The position numbers were made by a program, and so were the translations under genes. Below, in pieces: positions 1-7,355 of a DNA stretch of 64,000 bases (its first letter is position 1; each line of letters begins with the position of its first letter). The stretch is taken from assembly GCA_948470065.1 (NCBI GenBank), contig CAOKNO010000001.1, positions 33,594 through 97,593 on the forward strand, given 5' to 3'. Below the pieces are notes generated by a model, which saw only the letters and a program-made list of their open reading frames with translations, made no database searches and was not told where the DNA came from. Origin of the DNA: an uncultured Eubacterium sp. (lineage in GTDB: Bacteria; Bacillota; Clostridia; Lachnospirales; Lachnospiraceae).

Positions 1-719
1 ACTGCCCCGTACGGTGGAATTACGCCGGAAATGTGCCAGAGTCTAAGTATATGAAGGATTATGCATTTGCGTTCCGCGCACTGTATTCCGCAGTACGGAG
101 CCAGCGCAAAAATTCCAGCGTATTTATCTGTACGGATCATTATTGGAATTTTGCAGAGCCACGGGGTTACAGCGCAAAGAATACCATTGACTCTTTTGCA
201 AAACAGTTGAACAGTATTCAAAAAGGGGTGAAATGGAACCTTGCGTTCCATCCATATTCCCATCCGCTGACGTATACGAACGTATGGGAAGGAATCCGGA
301 TTACGAACGACAATAGCACGGAGAGCATTACCATGAAGAACCTGAACGTGCTGACCGATTATATGAAAAAGACATACGGATCGTCGGTGCGTATTATCCT
401 GTCTGAACTTGGATATACTTCTACTTCAGGGCAGGCAAACCAGGCGGCAGCAATTGCTTACAGCTATTATATGGCGGCATGTAACCCCATGGTAGATGCA
501 TTTATTATCCGCAGCTATAGCGAACAGCCTGTGGAAGTGGCGCAGGGGCTTGCGATGGGGATCCATGGCAAGGAAGCTTACAATGTGTTTAAGTACATGG
601 ATCAATCCAAAGGGTTCTCCCATACCAACCGGTATCTGGGCGTTGTGGGCGCGCCGTCCTGGCAGAGCGTGATCCCAGGGTTCCGGTCCAGCAGGATTAC
701 GAAGATGTACCGCAAGTAA
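1..719 (+). CDS. Secreted glycoside-hydrolase-like protein, C-terminal part (cut by window edge)
   Basis: The reading frame is open from base 3 and has no start inside the window, so only the last 239 residues are present. The GTG at 33 is internal to the frame and is not a believable start. The visible part has the rhythm of a TIM-barrel hydrolase: an FICTDHYWN strand, a WNLAFHPYSHPL strand, an RIILSELGYTST strand with a Glu that could be catalytic, then AFIIRSYSE. This pattern reminds me of the DUF5722 family of large secreted Lachnospiraceae proteins, but I cannot confirm the family from memory. It is followed by a good terminator, so it is transcribed separately from the rhamnose genes. 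Substrate is unknown; a cell-surface glycan is a guess. Confidence 0.6.
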   Translation, partial: CPVRWNYAGNVPESKYMKDYAFAFRALYSAVRSQRKNSSVFICTDHYWNFAEPRGYSAKNTIDSFAKQLNSIQKGVKWNLAFHPYSHPLTYTNVWEGIRITNDNSTESITMKNLNVLTDYMKKTYGSSVRIILSELGYTSTSGQANQAAAIAYSYYMAACNPMVDAFIIRSYSEQPVEVAQGLAMGIHGKEAYNVFKYMDQSKGFSHTNRYLGVVGAPSWQSVIPGFRSSRITKMYRK

Positions 720-763
720 CACCTCGAGAAACAGCGGCGTGTGAACCGTAACGGTCTGTGGAC

Positions 764-803
764 AAGAGGCTGCGTTAAGATGCGCAGCCTCTTGAATCTT
801 TTG
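764..803 (+). terminator. Rho-independent terminator after the first gene
   Basis: Perfect 11-bp inverted repeat AAGAGGCTGCG (764-774) and CGCAGCCTCTT (783-793) with an 8-base loop, followed by a T-rich stretch (GAATCTTTT). It lies 45 bases after the stop codon of the truncated gene and upstream of rmlA. Confidence 0.8.
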
Positions 804-862
804 GGAAGAAGTGTTAGAATTGGAGAATCAGGAACGAAGAATATAGGATTTGGAGGTTATCC

Positions 863-1741
863 ATGAAAGGAATTATTTTAGCCGGAGGATCCGGCACTAG
901 GTTATATCCTTTGACAAAATCAATTTCCAAGCAGATTATGCCGATTTATGACAAGCCGATGATATATTATCCCTTGTCCACGCTGATGCTTGCAGGGATC
1001 CGGGAGGTCCTGATTATCTCGACCCCGCGGGATCTGCCTGTGTTTGAAGATTTGTTAGGGGATGGGAGCCAGCTTGGGATGCGTTTTGCATATGCGGTCC
1101 AGGAATACCCCAGGGGCCTTGCGGATGCCTTCCTGATTGGGGAAACGTTTATTGGGAATGACGCCGTAGCCCTGGTGCTGGGAGATAATATCTTCTACGG
1201 GCAGAGTTTTTCTAAAGTGTTACTGCGGGTTGCAGAACGGACAATGAGCCAGCCGGGGGCGACGATATTTGGGTATTATGTCAGGGATCCAAGGGAATAC
1301 GGCGTGGTGGAATTTGATGAAGAAGGGACAGCTATTTCCATTGAAGAGAAGCCGGAATATCCAAAGTCCAATTATGCAGTGCCAGGGCTGTATTTCTATG
1401 ACAATGACGTGGTGGAGATTGCAAAGAATGTCAAGCCTTCTTTGCGTGGGGAAATTGAGATTACCAGCATTAATAACGAATATTTACAGCGTGGCAGCCT
1501 GAAGGTGGAAACGCTTGGGCGCGGGTTCGCCTGGCTGGATACCGGGAACCACGACATGCTGCTGGCGGCCGCGGATTTTGTATCGGCGTTCCAGAAACGC
1601 CAAGGGCTTTATATCTCCTGTATTGAAGAAATTGCTTACAAACGCGGTTTTATTGATGTAGAGCAGCTTGAAAGGCTGGCGGAGCCATTGTTAAAGACAG
1701 ATTATGGCAAGTACCTGATGGAGATTGCAGAAGGGCTGTAG
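863..1741 (+). CDS. rfbA: Glucose-1-phosphate thymidylyltransferase (RmlA)
   Basis: Makes dTDP-glucose from dTTP and glucose-1-phosphate, the first step of dTDP-L-rhamnose synthesis, in the cytoplasm. The 292-residue length is typical of the family. The nucleotidyltransferase signature GGSGTRL is at residues 8-14, the [11 protein letters not shown] substrate loop at 23-33, and the metal-binding and sugar-contacting segments [10 protein letters not shown] and [15 protein letters not shown] follow in the right order. The ATG at 863 is preceded by TTTGGAGG. rmlC follows 28 bases later, so the two are one operon. The partners rmlB and rmlD are not in this window and must be elsewhere if the pathway is complete. 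Family assignment is secure. Confidence 0.96.
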   Translation: MKGIILAGGSGTRLYPLTKSISKQIMPIYDKPMIYYPLSTLMLAGIREVLIISTPRDLPVFEDLLGDGSQLGMRFAYAVQEYPRGLADAFLIGETFIGNDAVALVLGDNIFYGQSFSKVLLRVAERTMSQPGATIFGYYVRDPREYGVVEFDEEGTAISIEEKPEYPKSNYAVPGLYFYDNDVVEIAKNVKPSLRGEIEITSINNEYLQRGSLKVETLGRGFAWLDTGNHDMLLAAADFVSAFQKRQGLYISCIEEIAYKRGFIDVEQLERLAEPLLKTDYGKYLMEIAEGL

Positions 1742-1769
1742 GAAATGAAATGCTTGGAGGAATAGGAAA

Positions 1770-2351
1770 ATGGGAAAGATCAAGGTAACGGATAACTGCA
1801 ACGGGATTGCAGGGCTGAAGGTGATTGAACCTGCGGTGTTCGGGGACGCCAGAGGTTATTTTATGGAAACCTACAATTATCAAGATTTTGCAGAGGCTGG
1901 GATAGGCTGTACCTTTGTGCAGGACAACCAGTCTTCCTCGAAAAAGGGCGTGCTGCGGGGGCTTCATTTCCAGATCCATTATCCCCAGGACAAGCTGGTC
2001 CGTGTTGTAAACGGCGAGGTGTTCGACGTTGCGGTAGATCTGCGGGAAGGCTCAGAAACCTTTGGAAAGTGGTTTGGCGTGATCTTATCGGCGGAGAATA
2101 AGAAACAATTTTTTATCCCCAAGGGATTTGCCCATGGGTTTGTGGTATTGTCGGAATTTGCAGAATTTTGTTACAAGGTGACGGATTTCTACCATCCGAA
2201 CGACGAAGGCGGGCTGTTGTGGAAGGATAACGAAATCGGCGTGCAATGGCCGATGCCAGAAGGCATGTCGGAAGATGATTTGATCCTGTCAGACAAAGAT
2301 AAGGTATGGGGCGGGCTGAAGGAATACATGCAGGAACGTAGCATAACATAG
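1770..2351 (+). CDS. rfbC: dTDP-4-dehydrorhamnose 3,5-epimerase (RmlC)
   Basis: Epimerises dTDP-4-keto-6-deoxyglucose at C3 and C5, the third step to dTDP-L-rhamnose. The 193-residue cupin-fold protein carries the family motifs in order: FGDARGYF (24-31), FVQDNQSSS, the catalytic-His motif VLRGLHFQ (His66), IPKGFAHGF, and the CYKVTDFYHP segment containing the Tyr used as acid. The ATG has CTTGGAGGAATAGG just upstream. It is cotranscribed with rmlA. dTDP-rhamnose would supply rhamnosyltransferases such as those in the GT2 genes of this window. Confidence 0.95.
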   Translation: MGKIKVTDNCNGIAGLKVIEPAVFGDARGYFMETYNYQDFAEAGIGCTFVQDNQSSSKKGVLRGLHFQIHYPQDKLVRVVNGEVFDVAVDLREGSETFGKWFGVILSAENKKQFFIPKGFAHGFVVLSEFAEFCYKVTDFYHPNDEGGLLWKDNEIGVQWPMPEGMSEDDLILSDKDKVWGGLKEYMQERSIT

Positions 2352-2433
2352 AAATTAAGGCGTGTAAGCCGTATCTAGCAGGGAGTTTTCAATCTGTATG
2401 GCTGTAAGCAGCCAGGAAAGAATGGAGAAGATT

Positions 2434-4065
2434 ATGAGAAAGAGGTTATTGGCGCTTGTTTTGGCGGCAGCCATGGCGGTTTCTATGGTTCCTTTGGATG
2501 TATCTGCCTCTTCCACAAGCGCAGGGCAAGAGGCGCCAGCCCAGGATACGGGCGGGATGCTAGAGGGCGCAACCCCCCTAGAGGGCTGGGAGCCTCACGT
2601 TGGCGGGATGGAAATAGAGCATGTGGAACTGACGGAGGACATGGAGGAAGGGTTACAGGAAGTAGATCCGGATGAGGTTTCACAGGCGAAAAAGCAGGCG
2701 GCAGGCAATAGTGGCCTGCGTGCTTCCCAAACGTACCGCAGCAGTTGGGATGCGTATTCGTCGAATTATGTGTACAATTATCTGAACCAGAAGCAGAAGG
2801 TCTTTTGGGATGCGTTGGACTACATTTGTTATAAGTATATGACGACGAATAAGGATGCGGTTCTGGTTGGGTGGGGAGATAGCGCGTATACGGACCTGGT
2901 AGCGAATTACCGTAAGATTGGATTGAGCTGGGAGGAGGCCAAGAATGTCTATCTGATGTTTACGTATTCCAATCCCCAGTATTACTTTGTGGACAGCAGC
3001 ATGCTTAGTTCCAGTTCTTCCGAGGATTGGACGATCGTCCTGTATGGTGAGTTTGCGGATGGGAAGAGGCGGAAGTCCGAAACAAAGAACGTAAAGGCAC
3101 AGATTACCGCTATGGGGAAGGAAATTGCCAAGGGGAAGACCGATATGGAAAAGGCAAAAATCGCCCACGATTTGATTATCCGTAAGGTAAGGTACGACCA
3201 GTATTACAACTCGCAGTATCCCAGCACAATATACCATCAAAGCGCATATAGCGTATTTTGTGATAATTATACCGTGTGCGCTGGGTATACGAAGGCGTTT
3301 GAGCTGCTGATGAACGCGGCGGGCATTGACTGTATCGGGGTAACCAGCCCAAGCCATGCCTGGAACCTGGTCCGTCTGAATGATTCCTGGTATCAGGTCG
3401 ACTGTACCTGGGACGACCTGGACGGGCAGGGCGGGTATGCAGGCATGTATATGTATTTCGCGCGCAGCACGGCAATGATCACTGGGAAATTAGACCGTTA
3501 TAATACGCATCAGATGGAAGCCCATTACAATGGCAAGGTGCCAAAATGCCCGTACGATTCCGGCGCGACTACGACGAATGCAGGGACGGTCAAAAAGCCG
3601 TCTTCTACCGTTGCAAAGCCGAAGATGACGAAGAAGAAGGTATCCGGCGGGCTGCGGATTACGCTGCGCACCACTACGCCAAAGGCAAAGATATATTATA
3701 CGCTGGACGGCAAGGAGCCTTCGCCCTCGGGCGCGAAATGTATCTTGTATCGCAAGCCGTTTAAGGTATCTTCAAACGTAACGGTAAAAGCAGTCGCAGT
3801 ATGCGACGGCAAGTGGGATAGCAAGATCCTCTCTTCTAAGGTGTACGGCAAGATTTATACTGTGAAATTTAACACCAGAGGCGGGAAGAAGATTTCATCT
3901 AAGAAGGTATATGCAAACTCAACCGTGAAAAAGCCGTCCAAACCGAAACGTTCCGGCTATAAATTTGCCGGATGGTATCAGGATAAGAAATATAAAAAGC
4001 CCTGGAATTTCAAAGGGAAAGTCAAAAAGAGCATGACATTGTACGCGAAGTGGAATAAGAAATAA
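2434..4065 (+). CDS. Secreted transglutaminase-like protein with chitobiase-type and InlB-type C-terminal domains
   Basis: Start chosen at 2434 because GGAGA sits 5 bases upstream and a standard signal peptide (MRKRLLALVLAAAMAVSM, cleavage near VSAS) begins there; an upstream ATG at 2398 only adds 12 residues. An acidic linker (about 25-90) is followed by a transglutaminase-like papain-fold domain (about 105-375) with a full triad by motif: Cys282 in TVCAGYTKAF, His308 in SHAWNLV and Asp323 in VDCTWDD. About residues 395-460 look like the chitobiase/hexosaminidase C-terminal module (IYYTLDGKEPSPSG), and the last 70 residues like an InlB-type repeat (FNTRGGK, SGYKFAGWY, TLYAKW). Such proteins act on the wall surface as proteases or crosslinkers; the substrate is unknown. 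It is a single gene closed by a strong terminator. Confidence 0.85.
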   Translation: MRKRLLALVLAAAMAVSMVPLDVSASSTSAGQEAPAQDTGGMLEGATPLEGWEPHVGGMEIEHVELTEDMEEGLQEVDPDEVSQAKKQAAGNSGLRASQTYRSSWDAYSSNYVYNYLNQKQKVFWDALDYICYKYMTTNKDAVLVGWGDSAYTDLVANYRKIGLSWEEAKNVYLMFTYSNPQYYFVDSSMLSSSSSEDWTIVLYGEFADGKRRKSETKNVKAQITAMGKEIAKGKTDMEKAKIAHDLIIRKVRYDQYYNSQYPSTIYHQSAYSVFCDNYTVCAGYTKAFELLMNAAGIDCIGVTSPSHAWNLVRLNDSWYQVDCTWDDLDGQGGYAGMYMYFARSTAMITGKLDRYNTHQMEAHYNGKVPKCPYDSGATTTNAGTVKKPSSTVAKPKMTKKKVSGGLRITLRTTTPKAKIYYTLDGKEPSPSGAKCILYRKPFKVSSNVTVKAVAVCDGKWDSKILSSKVYGKIYTVKFNTRGGKKISSKKVYANSTVKKPSKPKRSGYKFAGWYQDKKYKKPWNFKGKVKKSMTLYAKWNKK

Positions 4066-4130
4066 TAGAGAGGCTTTTGCACTGAGGAGCAAAGATGGTG
4101 CTTCCTGGATGCAAAAGCCTCTCTATTTGT
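4066..4130. terminator. Bidirectional terminator between convergent genes
   Basis: Perfect 16-bp inverted repeat: left arm 4066-4081 (TAGAGAGGCTTTTGCA), right arm 4110-4125, with T-rich sequence after it (TTTGTTTATTT). The minus-strand gene ending at 4167 points toward it, so it can serve both genes. Confidence 0.85.
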
Positions 4131-4166
4131 TTATTTATGGTTGTGTAGTAGAAATGGCTGGAATAT

Positions 4167-4883
4167 CTATTCTTTTTTGCCATTCCAAACCACGTTTAAG
4201 TAGGCGTTGTTTTTTGGATGGTACATACGGAAAATAATATGATCCGCTGTTCCATTGAAGCTCATTTTTTTGTTTGTAAAGGATGTTTTGCTGCAAGTGT
4301 TTACCACGTAAGAGCTTGCGCCATACTTGATGTCGATGGATACGATTTTCCAGCCTTTTGCAGCCTTGATTGTGACTTTCTGGTTCTTTAAGCTCGAAGT
4401 ATGGAAATAGTTGCATTCCGTAGTGAAATGAAATCTGGAAGTGAAATTCAGCTTGCCGATTTTAAAGGTACGGAATGGATTTGTATAATTCTTAACGGTG
4501 ATATTGGACTTTAAGGTCTGTTTGCCGATTTTGAAGGAAACGGTGGCTTTTCCGGTTGTCTTAAAAAAGTAGATACGGAGGTTGCCATTCTTGTCAATGT
4601 AAGGCCGTGCCACAGCCGGGTTCGTGCTTTTTAAGGACTTGATGGCAGAAGCCTTGGGGCCGCGTTTGCTGCCTTGGCGGTAAATCGGGATTGTGGCAAA
4701 CGTCGCAGGCAGATCCTGCGGAACGGCGTAAAATGTCAGGCTCCGGTAAGAGGTTGGGATGTAGTAATTTGCCGTAGCGGCTTCTGTGGTAACAGACGGC
4801 GCCTGCAAAGGGGATAAGATACTAAACGTTAAGATCATACAGGTTAACAGTAGTGACGAAAGTTTGTTTGGTACGTGTTTCAT
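4167..4883 (-). CDS. Small secreted protein, Ig-like, function unknown
   Basis: A 238-residue protein read from 4883. On the minus strand GGGAGG stands 7 bases before this ATG, and the signal peptide (KLSSLLLTCMILTFSILS, cleavage near TEAATA) starts right there; a longer frame to 4982 lacks a site. The mature part has two beta-rich segments: one with the bacterial Ig-like rhythm (SLKSTNPAVA, GNLRIYFFKTTGKATVSFKI) and a C-terminal one rich in Lys, Ser and Tyr. No catalytic motif is seen. It is convergent with the transglutaminase-like gene and divergent from the ABC exporter operon. Probably a surface or matrix protein. Confidence 0.7.
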   Translation of the reverse strand: MKHVPNKLSSLLLTCMILTFSILSPLQAPSVTTEAATANYYIPTSYRSLTFYAVPQDLPATFATIPIYRQGSKRGPKASAIKSLKSTNPAVARPYIDKNGNLRIYFFKTTGKATVSFKIGKQTLKSNITVKNYTNPFRTFKIGKLNFTSRFHFTTECNYFHTSSLKNQKVTIKAAKGWKIVSIDIKYGASSYVVNTCSKTSFTNKKMSFNGTADHIIFRMYHPKNNAYLNVVWNGKKE

Positions 4884-5048
4884 AATAAGACCTCCCTTGT
4901 CTAAACTGTGTTTAGGATGCGGGGGCAGGATGTATCCTCTGCCGCTTTGTAATTGTGTGTGCCCGCGATTTAAAGGTAACACATTTTTAGGAAAAATACA
5001 ATGGGGGATGGAAGAACCATATTTGCATCGCGGAACTGTTACAATAAA

Positions 5049-5077
5049 TTGATTCTTTTAGAAAATAATGGTATACT
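5049..5077 (+). promoter_or_regulatory. Strong sigma-A-type promoter for the glycan export operon
   Basis: TTGATT (5049-5054), 17-base spacer, TATACT (5072-5077), with an extended -10 TGG directly before TATACT. Transcription would start near 5084, leaving a leader of about 50 bases before the ABC permease start at 5137. Confidence 0.7.
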
Positions 5078-5136
5078 AACGGAAATGGGGAGCCTGGTGA
5101 TCATAATTTGTCGTAGAAAAGGAACATTAATAGCGT

Positions 5137-5964
5137 ATGGGACAGAAATCAAAAAACATTATTTCGGAGATAGTAGAGAATCGCAGTTTAATTAAGAGCC
5201 TGGCGAAGAATGATTTTAAGACGAAGTTTGCCGGCTCGTATTTGGGGATTATCTGGGCGTTTGTACAGCCAGTGGTGACGGTGTTCATCTATTGGTTTGT
5301 CTTTGACAAGGCATTGGGCGCGCGCGCGTCCATCCGTGGGGAATTGCCGCTTCCGTATGTGCTGTGGCTGGTTTCCGGGATTGTGCCGTGGTTTTTCTTC
5401 TCAGACTGCCTCAGCGCAGGGACCGTGGCGTTGGTGGAATACAGTTACCTGGTCAAGAAGGTCGTGTTTCACATTGATATCCTTCCAGTGGTTAAGGTGG
5501 CGTCGTCAGTGTTTGTGCATGTTTTTTTCGTTGCGTTCACTGTTATATTATTCTTAATCTATGGGTTTATGCCAGATTGGTATATGTTACAGGCGTTTTA
5601 TTACAGCATTGCAGTGCTGCTTTTGGCGCTGGGGCTGTCGTATCTTACGAGCGCGGTATCTGTGTTTTTCCCGGATGTGCGCCAGATCGTAAATATTGGG
5701 CTTCAGATCGGAGTCTGGGCTACGCCGATTATGTGGAATATCAATGATATGAAGGAGAAAATCCCAAGCGCCGCGATGGCGGTGTTGAAATGCAATCCGT
5801 TTTATTATATAGTAATGGGATACCGGGAAGCCTTTATCGATAAGGTATGGTTTTGGGAGCATCCTGGGATGACGGCTTATTTCTGGATTTTTACCGTGGC
5901 TTGTTGTGTGCTGGGCGTTGCCGTATTCCGGCGGCTTAAGGTACATTTTGCAGATATGCTCTAA
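5137..5964 (+). CDS. ABC-2 type polysaccharide exporter, permease (Wzm/TagG-like)
   Basis: Membrane half of an ABC exporter that moves lipid-linked glycan across the membrane. The 275 residues show the ABC-2 pattern: an amphipathic N-terminus (LIKSLAKNDFKTKFAGSYLGIIWAFVQP), then about six membrane segments, and the conserved TPIMWNINDM and NPFYYIVMGYREAF near the end. The first helix sequence is the usual signature of O-antigen and teichoic acid exporters. The ATPase follows 96 bases later. No strong ribosome-binding site precedes the ATG (AAAGGAAC is 14 bases away), so translation may be modest. A second, distinct permease is at 14375. Confidence 0.9.
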   Translation: MGQKSKNIISEIVENRSLIKSLAKNDFKTKFAGSYLGIIWAFVQPVVTVFIYWFVFDKALGARASIRGELPLPYVLWLVSGIVPWFFFSDCLSAGTVALVEYSYLVKKVVFHIDILPVVKVASSVFVHVFFVAFTVILFLIYGFMPDWYMLQAFYYSIAVLLLALGLSYLTSAVSVFFPDVRQIVNIGLQIGVWATPIMWNINDMKEKIPSAAMAVLKCNPFYYIVMGYREAFIDKVWFWEHPGMTAYFWIFTVACCVLGVAVFRRLKVHFADML

Positions 5965-6060
5965 GCAGTTTTTCGGTGGAAGCTTAGGAAAGCGGATTAA
6001 GGGAGTTTCGCAATTACCTATTTATTTGGTTGGCATTAAGGAAAGGATTGTGATGGGCAT

Positions 6061-7338
6061 ATGGACAAGACAGCAATTATGGTGACGCAGGTTAGTAAAA
6101 TATATAAGCTATACGATACGCCCAAAGCCCGTCTGAAGGATGCGCTGGGGCTTACGAGGCATCCGGCTTACCGGGAACATGCGGCGCTTCATGATATTAC
6201 GCTAGAGGTGAAAAAGGGAGAGACTGTGGGGATTATCGGGACGAATGGTTCCGGGAAATCTACGCTCCTTAAGATTATCACAGGGGTGATCCAGCAGACG
6301 GAAGGCAAGGTGTCCGTGGAAGGCAGGATCTCTGCCTTGTTGGAGCTGGGCGCAGGGTTTAACGGTGAGTATACAGGGATTGAGAATGTATATCTCCAAG
6401 GGACGATGATGGGGTTTACACGGGAAGAGATTGCAGCGAAGATGGATGATATCCTGGAGTTTGCCGATATCGGGGATTTCGTGCATCAGCCGGTGAAGAC
6501 GTATTCCAGCGGGATGTTCGTGCGCCTTGCCTTTGCGGTTGCGATTAATATAGACCCGGAGATTTTAATTGTGGACGAAGCTTTGTCTGTGGGAGATGTG
6601 TTTTTCCAGGCAAAGTGTTACCGTAAATTTGAAGAATTTAAATCCATGGGCAAGACCATCTTGTTTGTAAGCCATGATTTAAGCAGCATTACGAAATACT
6701 GTGACCGGGCGGTGCTTTTGAACAAGGGCAGGAAGGTGATGGAAGGCACGCCAAAAGAAGCGGTGGATCGGTTTAAAATGGCGTTGGTGGAACAGGAAGA
6801 GGCGCAGCGCAAGGAGAATACGGCGCTGTGGAAGCCAGGGCAGGAGGGGGAGAAGTGGAGCGATATGCTTCCGGTGAACCCGGAAACCTTGGAATATGGC
6901 GATAAGAAAGCAGAAATTATAGATTTTGCAATTCTGGACAAGACGGGGAAAATCACAAACGTCATTGAAAAGGGGGAGCCTTGTACCATCCGGATGAAGG
7001 TATGGTTCCGCGAGGATGTGGCAGAGCCGATTTTTGCATTTACGTTAAAGACCCTGATGGGGATTGAAATTACAGGGACAAATACCATGCTGGAGAAGCA
7101 GGCCGTAGAACCGAGGAAGGCCGGGGAGGTGCAGACGGTAAGCTTTACCCAGCGTATGGCGCTCCAGGGCGGGGAATACCTGTTGTCCTTTGGATGTACG
7201 GGATATGAGCAGCAAGAGTTTAAGGTACACCACCGTCTGTATGATGTGTGCAGCCTTGCGGTAATTTCGCAAAAAAATACCGTAGGTTTTTTTGATATGG
7301 AATCTTCTGTAACGGCAGAAACTAGTGTACTGGCATAA
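6061..7338 (+). CDS. ABC polysaccharide exporter ATPase with C-terminal glycan-binding domain (Wzt-like)
   Basis: ATPase partner of the permease before it. Walker A GTNGSGKST is at 60-68, the signature YSSGM at 148-152, and Walker B ILIVDEA with Asp172/Glu173. After the nucleotide-binding domain (about 1-245) comes an extra domain (about 285-425) with alternating beta strands (FAILDKTGKITNVIEKGEP, TFALKTLMGIEITGTN, EYLLSFGCTGY). This layout is that of Wzt proteins from O-antigen systems such as E. coli O9a, where the extra domain recognises the modified end of the finished chain. Here the likely end-modifying enzyme is two genes downstream (9895). The presence of the extra domain is seen; its ligand is inferred. 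Confidence 0.92.
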   Translation: MDKTAIMVTQVSKIYKLYDTPKARLKDALGLTRHPAYREHAALHDITLEVKKGETVGIIGTNGSGKSTLLKIITGVIQQTEGKVSVEGRISALLELGAGFNGEYTGIENVYLQGTMMGFTREEIAAKMDDILEFADIGDFVHQPVKTYSSGMFVRLAFAVAINIDPEILIVDEALSVGDVFFQAKCYRKFEEFKSMGKTILFVSHDLSSITKYCDRAVLLNKGRKVMEGTPKEAVDRFKMALVEQEEAQRKENTALWKPGQEGEKWSDMLPVNPETLEYGDKKAEIIDFAILDKTGKITNVIEKGEPCTIRMKVWFREDVAEPIFAFTLKTLMGIEITGTNTMLEKQAVEPRKAGEVQTVSFTQRMALQGGEYLLSFGCTGYEQQEFKVHHRLYDVCSLAVISQKNTVGFFDMESSVTAETSVLA

Positions 7339-7355
7339 GGTAGAGGAACAGAACG

